From Bacteroidota bacterium (GTDB taxonomy: Bacteria; Bacteroidota; Bacteroidia; Chitinophagales; Chitinophagaceae): a stretch of DNA of 64,000 bases. Location: assembly GCA_030706635.1 (NCBI GenBank), contig JAUZOD010000011.1:36109-100108 (forward strand), in the 5' to 3' direction. Numbering within the stretch: the stretch's first letter is position 1; each line of letters opens with the position of its first letter. The notes beneath the pieces are model-generated. The model ran no database searches. It was not told the DNA's origin and saw only the letters and a list, made by a program, of their open reading frames with translations. This document shows, piece by piece, positions 51,627 through 59,036 of the stretch. The translations under genes were made by a program, and so were the position numbers.

Positions 51627-53096
51627 TCAGATAACAGTTTTCAGATCATACTCCATATTCAGCTGATACGGCCAGCGTTCTGAGCGGCTCAGCATGGCGT
51701 TGGCTTCCGTGTCGTTCTTAAATCTTTCCTTAATAGGATCCCAGTACAATTTCCTCCTTAGCTTCATGGCTATGGCGCTCAGCAAGCAAACGGAACAGGC
51801 GCGATGGCCGGCTTCTATCGGAGCAACAGTCGGCTGACCGCTGAGGATACACTCCAGCCAGTTAAGATGTTGTTCTTTGCTTTCATACAAATGAATCTCA
51901 TGAGGGCCTATTATTGATTCGAGGATTTTAGGATCGCTGGCAGACAGCGATTTTTCCCTCTCGCCTTTAGATTTCGGATCGCTTGCTGTAATGGAATAAT
52001 CTCCGCGCCCAACGAATATCCAGCCCCTGGAACCCACAAATTTTACTCCGTTATCATAGGCATCGCTGGCAAGAACCCGGACGCCGTTGGCAAATAAACT
52101 TTCTGTTTTAAAAGGACCATGCACATCCCATAATGCATTTTTTGCCGGCCAGGATACTTCCGCGCAGGAGACTTCCACCGGACCGGTATGTTCGGTTCCC
52201 ATCCCCCAGTTGGCAATATCAAAATGATGTGCCCCCCAACCGGTGATCATCCCTGCGCCATACTGTTCACATCGCAGCCATCCCGGCCTTGAAAAACTGC
52301 CGTCCTGCGGATGCACCCTTTTTTCAGTATATACAGAATAAGGGGTACCGCCTGACCACATTTCATAATTCAGATTCCTGGGCACCGGCATTTCCTGTTC
52401 CGGCTTCGACTCATCGGGGTTATCTGTCGGTAATCCCACATATACCACCTGCAGATCGCCGATTCGTCCGTTTCGCACCAGCTCACAAGCCTTGTGAAAC
52501 TGCGGCCAGGGAGAAAGTGACCGTTGCTGGCTACCCATCTGAAAAGTAACGCCAGACCGGTACACTTCATCACTTAATATTCTGCCTCCGGCAATGGTAA
52601 GTGAAGCAGGCTTTTCCATGTAAATGTGTTTTCCCGCCCTGGCCGCATGCACGGCAGCCAGCGCATGCCAATGATCGGGCGTGCAGATCAATACGGCATC
52701 AATGTCCTTATCAGCCAGCAATTCCTGGTAGTCATTGTATGTTTTTGTTCCATTATAAGAACCTCCCGACTTTTTAGCGTAATGCGCATCTATAAATGTT
52801 TTTCCCTGCTGAACGCGATGGGTATCCAGATCGCATACTGCGATAATATTAGCCATATCCCATTGCCAGGTACCGGGAATATCCCATTCGTGGGCAATGC
52901 GCCCGGCACCAATCACTCCTATATTGATCCGGTTACCCGGAGAATATTTCCCAAATACACTGGCCGGCACAATACTGGGGAAGCCATGACTGCTGCCCGG
53001 CAGACCAGCCAATGCTATGGCCCCCGCCGCTCCTTTCACTGAAGCAGACAAGAATTTTCTTCTGTTGAACGGGTTTCCTGATTCTTTAGCTTTCAT
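51627..53096 (-). CDS. Gfo/Idh/MocA family oxidoreductase with Tat-type signal (second)
   Basis: A 489-residue protein with twin-arginine leader NRRKFLSASVKGAAGAIALA (residues 9-28). Rossmann motif INIGVIGAGRIAHEW at about residue 57, the Glu-Lys-Pro motif YMEKPASLTIAGGR and the catalytic-domain GAGMITGWGAHHFDIANWGM follow. It lies 29 bp downstream of the DUF6807 gene, an arrangement common in Bacteroidota sugar loci. Probably a periplasmic NAD-dependent sugar oxidoreductase; substrate unknown. Confidence 0.9.
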   Translation of the reverse strand: MKAKESGNPFNRRKFLSASVKGAAGAIALAGLPGSSHGFPSIVPASVFGKYSPGNRINIGVIGAGRIAHEWDIPGTWQWDMANIIAVCDLDTHRVQQGKTFIDAHYAKKSGGSYNGTKTYNDYQELLADKDIDAVLICTPDHWHALAAVHAARAGKHIYMEKPASLTIAGGRILSDEVYRSGVTFQMGSQQRSLSPWPQFHKACELVRNGRIGDLQVVYVGLPTDNPDESKPEQEMPVPRNLNYEMWSGGTPYSVYTEKRVHPQDGSFSRPGWLRCEQYGAGMITGWGAHHFDIANWGMGTEHTGPVEVSCAEVSWPAKNALWDVHGPFKTESLFANGVRVLASDAYDNGVKFVGSRGWIFVGRGDYSITASDPKSKGEREKSLSASDPKILESIIGPHEIHLYESKEQHLNWLECILSGQPTVAPIEAGHRACSVCLLSAIAMKLRRKLYWDPIKERFKNDTEANAMLSRSERWPYQLNMEYDLKTVI

Positions 53097-53125
53097 CGTT
53101 TTTTATTTTTTCCAGTGAATAATCA

Positions 53126-54439
53126 TCAATGCGATTTTAGTTTTGTAATGGTTACCTCCGGCGGATGGCCAAAACTTTTCCACGTATCTTCTGCAAGCTC
53201 CGGAGAAATTGTTCCATCGTACACCAACATCCGGTATTTCAGAACATATTGCCTGTCCGGCATCAGGATCCAATCCATATTGCGCGTTGGGCTAAAACTA
53301 AAAAATACATCTCCCCCGCCATTCATATTTTCCGGCCATACCCGCATCGGTTCAGGAAAATTGTAATTGGCGGGATGATCCATAAACAATATTCCCGAAT
53401 GTCCCCCTTCCACATCTCCGTCAATCATACACCAGCGGGCACGGGTGGCATCCGCATCTTTACGCGTCTTTCCCGCCGAAGTAATCACCCGGCTGTTCTG
53501 ATTATTCCAGTCAGGTGTTGCCCTGAATCCGAATCCTCCATAACGATATTCTTTCAGAATTACGGAATCCGGTGTGGCGCAATTGAGTACGGAAGTAAAA
53601 TCCCACAGCCAAATTTTAGCACCCACAGAATAGACCCTTATGTCCCAGACTTCGTCCAGTGCGATTTTTTCTGCCCGGACGGGCGGGTCATTCAAAACCA
53701 CATGTTCCTGCAGCGCTTTAAATCCTGCATAGACTGGCCCTTCGGATTTTGAAATAAATCTGGCAAATCGTACCGTACCCTGCTTTTTAATCAGATTCCA
53801 GAAATCCACTTCTTTGCCTTCAAATGAAACTGCTGTCCATGGATTCCAGATGCCTACATGATGGCGATGATCAGGCGGATTAATCCGGGTCAGCACATGA
53901 CCACCCGGAGACCACAGCGGATGGATAAACCCACTTCTTTTAAACACGGTATCCACGCCTTCGGGCGGATACACCGTTTTGAAATTATACTGCAATACTT
54001 TTTTTCCCTCATCCGTAATTAACAATGCCCCATCCTGATCCTCCAATTTTACACGGAAATCTCCGGTTTTTACCTGCTTTCCCTTCAGCAGTTCATAAAC
54101 CTGTGTTTCCTGCGAACCTTCCTTTTTCAGTATCCACCAGAGAAAACGGTGATATCCATGCTCTATCTGAAAGGGAACAGTTACTCTTTTATTTCCAACC
54201 ACCTGCTGCAATACCAGCACGGAATCTGCTGCATACGATAACGGATCGAGATCAATATATACAGGCGTTTGAATGGTGTTTTTTACCTGATACACCGTAA
54301 ACCTGGCGATAGCCTGGGAATAACCATTTTCGCTGGCCAGGCACAGTATCAACAGGCCCGACAGAAAGAATTCTTTTATCCAACTGCAAAGAGATACATA
54401 ACCCGTTGCGGAGCTTTTCCTATTGTGTTTTGGCTGCAT
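53126..54439 (-). CDS. DUF6807 (PmoA-like) exported protein
   Basis: A 437-residue protein from the ATG at 54439; a TTG further upstream (54469) is less likely. A hydrophobic segment (FFLSGLLILCLASENGYSQ) serves as signal peptide. The beta-sandwich core contains PLWSPGGHVLTRINPPDHRH followed by HVGIWNPWTAV and later GHSGILFMDHPANYNFPEP, the signature of the DUF6807 family, often annotated PmoA. Its function is unknown, but it regularly sits beside Gfo/Idh/MocA oxidoreductases, as here. An inverted repeat resembling a LacI-type operator lies about 75 bp upstream. Confidence 0.88.
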   Translation of the reverse strand: MQPKHNRKSSATGYVSLCSWIKEFFLSGLLILCLASENGYSQAIARFTVYQVKNTIQTPVYIDLDPLSYAADSVLVLQQVVGNKRVTVPFQIEHGYHRFLWWILKKEGSQETQVYELLKGKQVKTGDFRVKLEDQDGALLITDEGKKVLQYNFKTVYPPEGVDTVFKRSGFIHPLWSPGGHVLTRINPPDHRHHVGIWNPWTAVSFEGKEVDFWNLIKKQGTVRFARFISKSEGPVYAGFKALQEHVVLNDPPVRAEKIALDEVWDIRVYSVGAKIWLWDFTSVLNCATPDSVILKEYRYGGFGFRATPDWNNQNSRVITSAGKTRKDADATRARWCMIDGDVEGGHSGILFMDHPANYNFPEPMRVWPENMNGGGDVFFSFSPTRNMDWILMPDRQYVLKYRMLVYDGTISPELAEDTWKSFGHPPEVTITKLKSH

Positions 54440-54514
54440 AAAACAATCGCTCGATTTAGTGTCAGGCAAGTATACCCTATCGGAATGACCACACTAAAAT
54501 AGGGAAAAAACCAT

Positions 54515-54532
54515 AATGTAACCGATTACATT
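54515..54532. promoter_or_regulatory. LacI-type operator-like inverted repeat
   Basis: AATGTAACCGATTACATT is an 18-bp near-perfect palindrome (8 of 9 pairs match). A related half-site AATGTAATCG recurs at 54573-54582. Palindromes of the form TGTAAnCGnTTACA with central CG are typical LacI-family operators. It lies 76 bp upstream of the DUF6807 start codon, so it probably controls that gene and the Gfo/Idh/MocA gene. No LacI regulator is encoded in the window. Confidence 0.55.
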
Positions 54533-54607
54533 TTTAATCCAAAAGAAATATATTATTTACTCCTATTATGTTAATGTAATCGTTTGTATGAATGATGGAC
54601 GCACGGA

Positions 54608-54806
54608 TCAGCTCATCTTGCCGAACAATTTGCCGATGAATGATTGTCTATATTTCTTTTTGCCCAGAGCCATTTCATCCCATTGCGTGCAATGTTTCGG
54701 CATTTGCGAAACATTCATTTTGCCACTATGCTGTGCTGTTTCTATTAAGTGAATTAATCCTGCTGATTAGTTCATCGCTCGTTGTTTTATCAAAAACTGA
54801 TTTCAT
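54608..54806 (-). pseudogene. DUF1569 family protein, inactivated by nonsense and frameshift
   Basis: From ATG at 54806 the frame reads MKSVFDKTTSDELISRINSL and on to NSTA, then hits TAG (54726-54728) where relatives have Gln followed by Trp-Gly-Lys-Met-Asn. After a two-base loss the family sequence continues in another frame: KMNVSQMPKHCTQWDEMALG, then KKKYRQSFIGKLFGKM, and stops at 54608. DUF1569 is a DinB-like helical-bundle family of about 150 residues; the second half is absent. Thus it carries a premature stop, a frameshift and a 3' truncation. Confidence 0.65.
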
Positions 54807-54929
54807 ATTTGTCATAATTATCGTTGCCGTAGCGAAACCAATAGCAAATAAGTAGTTACCTTATCGTCCTGTTTTTGACCGGCCAATTGATATGTAAGCA
54901 AACTAATTATTCCCATATGCCCAAATTCA

Positions 54930-54967
54930 AAAATAAAAAGGCCGCCTCAATTGCCTTTGAGACGGCC
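54930..54967 (-). terminator. Rho-independent terminator of the ferritin-like operon
   Basis: Arms GGCCGCCTCAA (54940-54950) and TTGAGACGGCC (54957-54967) pair over 11 positions with one mismatch and a 6-nt loop. On the minus strand the stem is followed by a T-rich tail. It lies 62 bp downstream of the stop of the ferritin-like gene at 55029. Confidence 0.85.
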
Positions 54968-55028
54968 ACTTAATATACCTGCAAGCGAGACGCGAGTATA
55001 GAAACAATGCCGGGAAAACCAGTCTTGA

Positions 55029-55844
55029 TTATTGTTTAATAAATGGAGTCGCTATACTAAGGACGGTATTCATGTCCAGGGGCTCATCGAAGGCTTCCGA
55101 AGCTGCTGACGCAGGAAATGTGGAAAGCGCGGTTATATCCACTCCCCCCTGTGTCGTATTGTCTTCCCCGGGGAAGCTGGCGGCCGGACTTCCCGGACCA
55201 TAAACGGCAGCGGGAACGCCAGCCGTCATAATACCGGTTATCCATCCTTTATTCCCCCGTATTCTTCTGATTTCAGAAGCATGACGTGCTTCAACGGAAT
55301 GTATATCCAGCGCTGCAGTCAGCACCGTCGGATTTGACTGTAAATTTCCAGCCTGACCTTTATAGGCCCTTACCCCCGTATCTTCAAAAGCATTCGCCAG
55401 GGTAAGAAAGGTTTGATAATTGGAAAACACATCGGGAAACATCCCACCGGCCGTAAAATCAAACGTGGGTTCCGCAACGGGTGTACCCATCAAGGAGACA
55501 ATGGTCGCTTTTAACGTGGCCACATGAGCGGTTTCATGTTTACTGATCTGACTGATAACCGCTGTATCCGAAGAGGGTACCAAACCTGAGGAATTCAAAC
55601 CCATGGTATAAAAGGAGGATTCCAGGTATTCCAGGGTCAATGCAAAATTGAGTACCTGAAGAACGAGGGCCGGGCTTCCGGTTGCGGCCATCACCCGGTT
55701 CGGTTTGAAAAACAGCGCCAATGGAATGGCCGCCAGTGCACTTTTAATTCCGAAATTCAATCCTTTGGAAAGTGCCTGCCGCCTCGAAACATCAAGATGG
55801 CCTATTTCTGTATCTGGCTCGTCAAATAAATTTATTGCTTTCAT
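55029..55844 (-). CDS. Exported ferritin-like domain protein
   Basis: A 271-residue protein. The N-terminus has an Arg-Arg pair and a hydrophobic segment (SRRQALSKGLNFGIKSALAA), consistent with Tat-type export. The rest is a four-helix bundle of the Ferritin_2 type: LNFALTLEYLESSFYTMGL (first helix with Glu ligands), SKHETAHVATLKATIVSL and HSVEARHASEIRRIRG with the ExxH-type di-metal residues. Possible roles are iron binding or protection from oxidants in the periplasm. It is the second gene of a two-gene operon (18 bp after its paralogue) ending at a strong terminator. Confidence 0.85.
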   Translation of the reverse strand: MKAINLFDEPDTEIGHLDVSRRQALSKGLNFGIKSALAAIPLALFFKPNRVMAATGSPALVLQVLNFALTLEYLESSFYTMGLNSSGLVPSSDTAVISQISKHETAHVATLKATIVSLMGTPVAEPTFDFTAGGMFPDVFSNYQTFLTLANAFEDTGVRAYKGQAGNLQSNPTVLTAALDIHSVEARHASEIRRIRGNKGWITGIMTAGVPAAVYGPGSPAASFPGEDNTTQGGVDITALSTFPASAASEAFDEPLDMNTVLSIATPFIKQ

Positions 55845-55862
55845 ATTATTATGATTGTGATG

Positions 55863-56585
55863 TTATGGAAGTTTAGTCGCAGAAATTTTTGTCGTGAGAA
55901 ATCTATTGGCCGTTGCAACAATGCTGGGGCCGCCAGTCGTGGAGTTTGGCGTTCTGGAGAAATCCAGACCCGAAGCGGGATTGACTACATCGTCTCCTGC
56001 AAAATCGCCGGATTTTGGATTCAGCAGATCACGGATAGCTGCCGCATGACGAGCCTCCACAGAGACTATCTTCCCTGCCAGCGTCAGATAATCCGGGTTT
56101 GTGATGTAGGCGCCTGCTCCGTTGTACGCCGATACGCCAGTTTCCTCGAGTGCCTTTGCCGTATTCAGAACGCTCGCTCTGCTGGTAAAATCAACGCTGG
56201 AGAAATCGAACTGCAGTGTCCCGATTGCTGAAGTTCCCAGTGCTGCCTTGAAAAAATTTCGGTGAAGTACCTCATGATACATGATATCGGTAAGTATAGT
56301 CTGTTCATCCGTGGTAATCCCGGCATAAAATGACGCACTCACCATAGTATAAAATGCTGCCTCCAACTGCTCCAGCGCGTAGGCAAAATTCAATATCCCG
56401 GTATCCCCGGATCCGACATCGGTGGTTGAGGGGGATGGATTGGGGTTCTTATTGTCCTTTTTACAGGATTCGAGTCCAATAAACATCGCGGCTCCGGAAA
56501 TCGCCGTGTATTTTAGAAATGATTTCCGCTGAAGAGGTGCTCCCGGCACATCCTGAAGTTGATCGTGTAATTTTTGTTCTTTCAT
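55863..56585 (-). CDS. Ferritin-like domain lipoprotein-like paralogue
   Basis: A 240-residue protein; ATG at 56585. The leader RKSFLKYTAISGAAMFIGLE is followed by a cysteine (ESCKKD), which looks like a lipoprotein or Tat lipoprotein signal. The ferritin-like bundle shows LNFAYALEQLEAAFYTMV, IMYHEVLHRNFFKAAL and VSVEARHAAAIRDLLNP, matching the di-iron pattern of its downstream neighbour. The pair probably arose by duplication. Function is unproven. Confidence 0.85.
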   Translation of the reverse strand: MKEQKLHDQLQDVPGAPLQRKSFLKYTAISGAAMFIGLESCKKDNKNPNPSPSTTDVGSGDTGILNFAYALEQLEAAFYTMVSASFYAGITTDEQTILTDIMYHEVLHRNFFKAALGTSAIGTLQFDFSSVDFTSRASVLNTAKALEETGVSAYNGAGAYITNPDYLTLAGKIVSVEARHAAAIRDLLNPKSGDFAGDDVVNPASGLDFSRTPNSTTGGPSIVATANRFLTTKISATKLP

Positions 56586-56884
56586 GATTCTCTTTTTTGG
56601 AGTTACGCAATTTCTTCGCAATCGGATTTAAAATATCATAATAAAAAAAACGGCCTGCATAACGGGGAAATAATGGGAGGCTTTGCGGGAAACAATGCCC
56701 AGGCGCCGTATTAAATTTCGAAAAGGAAAAAGTGGCAGTTCAAAATAAATTGTGACAGCACAATAAGATGAGAAGCGCAATTCAGTAACCGGGACTGCCG
56801 CCAGATTTTAATAGATATGTTGATCCATTGAAGGAGTTCTTACGTATAGGTTAGTATGCCGGCCGGGAATAGAAGAAATATATC

Positions 56885-57235
56885 ATGCGCGAGAAATTGA
56901 TTATTGATGACGAACAGGATCTCTGTCTATTGATGAAAAGGATGCTCGCCAAAGAGAATTTTCAGGTTGACTGTGCTTACACACTGCTGGAAGCCGGTAA
57001 AAAGCTTGAAACAAGACCCGCTGTCATTTTTCTTGATAATAATCTTCCGGATGGCCAGGGACCTGAATACATCCATATGCATCCGCAGGCCTTCGTGGAA
57101 AGTCGTATCATTTTGATTTCGGCCGATCCAAGTCCGGACATCCGATTACAAGCAAAGTAGGAAGGTGTTATTGCCTTTTTACAAAAGCCGTTTACTTCCA
57201 TGACCGTTCACGAGCCGATTAAAACCGTGGCCTGA
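56885..57235 (+). pseudogene. Response-regulator receiver domain interrupted by an in-frame TAG
   Basis: The frame starts KLIIDDEQDLCLLMKRMLAK with the acidic pair and has the phospho-acceptor aspartate in IFLDNNLPDGQGPEYI, then IILISADPS. A TAG at 57158-57160 follows, but the same frame continues EGVIAFLQKPFTSM with the conserved Lys-Pro-Phe, ending at 57233-57235. So a single nonsense codon splits an otherwise complete ~116-residue single-domain receiver. No partner kinase is adjacent. Confidence 0.75.
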
Positions 57236-57361
57236 GATTCTTCATTTCCGGTTTACGCTAAAGACCTTGATTTCACTGAAAATCTGGTTGAACGGGCGCC
57301 TCGCTCCTCCCCTGGCGCGATTTTATTAGTTACACCCTGGTTAAGCAACAAAGCTTTATTT

Positions 57362-58516
57362 ATGAAAATCAGCAATTCTTTATATGCCTATTTTGTCCTG
57401 ACACTGCTCGCCAGCTCAGTTTGCCTGATGCTGTCTGCCTGTCATTCCGGAAATAAAACTCCGGGCACAGATTCAACGGAAGTCAAAACAGATAAGATTC
57501 ATATGGATTCCCCCGGGACCGGCATGATTAAACCAAAAGGACAAAAGCCCGACCGGGCACCGGACATTCATCCCGAAATGCAGGCGATGATCGAAAAGCT
57601 GGTAAGCTATGGTGCGCCGGCAGTTGAGACACTGACAGCTATTGAAGCCCGGAAAAATCCAACCCGTGCCATGGCCGTAATGGACCTGATGAAGGAAAAT
57701 AATATTCCCATGCCCGTTCCCAAAGTTGATACTATAGGGAAAAATATTCCCGTTGCCGGAGGTTCCATTCACGTCAGGATCTACACTCCGCAAACAGCAA
57801 TGACCTCATATCCCATGATACTCTTTATACAGGGCAGCGGATGGGTGATCGCCGATATGAATACTTACGATGCTTCAGCCTCCGGTATTTGTGAACTGAC
57901 AGGAGCCGTTGTGGTTTCTGTAAATTACCGGCAGGGACCGGAAAATAAATTCCCGACCGCTCACCAGGATTGCTTTGCTGCCTATCTGTGGATGCTCAAA
58001 AATGCAGCCTCCTTTAAAGGGGATACCAGTAAAGTGGGATTACTTGGCGAAAGTGCAGGAGGCAACCTTGCTGCCAATGTATTCATCATGGCCAGGGATA
58101 AAAAGATAAAAGTCCCCGTAGCAGAGGTGTTGGTCTATCCGATTACTCAAAGTGATATGAACACAGCTTCATACCAGAAAAAAGCCATGGCCAAGCCCCT
58201 GAGTAAGGCCATGATGGCCTGGTTCTTTAAAATGTATCTTCCGTCCATGGCATCAGCCACCGATCCAGGAATTGACCTGATCAGGGCCAATCTGAAAGGG
58301 CTTTCCCCGACTACCATTATTGCCGATGAACTCGATCCGTTGCAAACTGACGGACGAATGTTAAGAGACAAGATGAAAGAACAGGGAGTCGCTGTAACCT
58401 ATTACAACTACGATGGGGTGACACATGCGTTTCTTGGTACGGCAGCTATTGTTCCGGAAGCAAAACAAGCACAGGCTTTAACTGCCAATCGATTGAAAAA
58501 TGCATTTGGGGAATAA
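57362..58516 (+). CDS. Alpha/beta hydrolase lipoprotein, HSL-type esterase
   Basis: A 384-residue lipoprotein with lipobox MLSAC near residue 27. The C-terminal ~260 residues are an HSL/alpha-beta-hydrolase-3 domain: VNYRQGPENKFPTAHQDCFA, nucleophile S231 in LLGESAGGNLAANV, Asp in IIADELDPLQTDG and His in VTHAFLGTAA. The usual oxyanion motif HGGGW is replaced by QGSGW (ILFIQGSGWVI), an unusual change for this family. It probably hydrolyses short acyl esters at the cell envelope; no operon partner apart from a small hypothetical gene 20 bp downstream. Confidence 0.88.
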   Translation: MKISNSLYAYFVLTLLASSVCLMLSACHSGNKTPGTDSTEVKTDKIHMDSPGTGMIKPKGQKPDRAPDIHPEMQAMIEKLVSYGAPAVETLTAIEARKNPTRAMAVMDLMKENNIPMPVPKVDTIGKNIPVAGGSIHVRIYTPQTAMTSYPMILFIQGSGWVIADMNTYDASASGICELTGAVVVSVNYRQGPENKFPTAHQDCFAAYLWMLKNAASFKGDTSKVGLLGESAGGNLAANVFIMARDKKIKVPVAEVLVYPITQSDMNTASYQKKAMAKPLSKAMMAWFFKMYLPSMASATDPGIDLIRANLKGLSPTTIIADELDPLQTDGRMLRDKMKEQGVAVTYYNYDGVTHAFLGTAAIVPEAKQAQALTANRLKNAFGE

Positions 58517-58536
58517 ACCCTTTTTACAATAGCCAC

Positions 58537-58764
58537 ATGCCATTAAATTCTGAGATACTCGACCGGCAAATAGCAGACCTTTCCAAGGCTTATCAGCGCC
58601 AAATAGATAAGGCCGGTGAACCGGAGTACAATCCCACACTAACCGGTCTGCTTAAAAGAGATCTCGATTGGCTGCTTGGCGAACAAAGGCTCACCATTAA
58701 CATACAGCAGTTGTCCGATATCGAACACGTGGGCGCCCTTGATTTTCCCGCTTTAGGCGTATAA
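58537..58764 (+). CDS. Hypothetical 75-residue protein
   Basis: A small helical, hydrophilic protein (DRQIADLSKAYQRQIDKAGE, LTGLLKRDLDWLLGEQRLT) with no signal and no family I recognise. It starts 20 bp after the esterase stop and ends where an FtsX remnant begins. It could be real or the stub of a longer gene. Confidence 0.4.
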   Translation: MPLNSEILDRQIADLSKAYQRQIDKAGEPEYNPTLTGLLKRDLDWLLGEQRLTINIQQLSDIEHVGALDFPALGV

Positions 58765-58905
58765 TTTGCTTACCGGATCACTATCGGGCCGGTAGTATTC
58801 ATAGAAGCCGAAATGATCGCCTTGGGGGTAGCACTGGCCACGATGGCATGGCAGTCTGTTAAAGCCGCTAAAGGCAACCCCGTGCGTTCATTGAGGAATG
58901 AGTAA
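58765..58905 (+). pseudogene. C-terminal remnant of a MacB/FtsX-like permease
   Basis: The frame reads FAYRITIGPVVFIEAEMIAL and then GVALATMAWQSVKAAKGNPV-RSLRNE before TAA. This is the last transmembrane segment and the conserved end of FtsX-type permeases (compare NPADSLRIE in the intact protein at 48251). Everything upstream of about 46 codons is missing. Confidence 0.6.
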
Positions 58906-59036
58906 TGAAACCTTTTACGAGTGCCAGCAATTTCGACAGCTTATCATTGAAAGATTTACTGGATGCCCGGAATCTTTTTCACTATCACCTGATCAGCAAG
59001 CCCAACGTGATCGCGACTAAACGTTCAGACTGGTAA
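58905..59036 (+). pseudogene. 43-residue N-terminal fragment of a conserved Bacteroidota protein (unnamed)
   Basis: An ATG overlapping the stop of the FtsX remnant starts MKPFTSASNFDSLSLKDLLD, then ARNLFHYHLISKPNVIATKR, and ends at TAA 59034-59036. The LSLKDLL-AR-LFH-HL pattern looks like the start of a larger conserved protein whose body is gone. The 3' end overlaps the convergent kinase gene by 12 bp. I cannot name the family. Confidence 0.35.

Noticed and set aside
54640..54855. 71-codon + strand hydrophobic frame
   Set aside because: The minus strand of the same DNA reads as a DUF1569 remnant, which explains it better.
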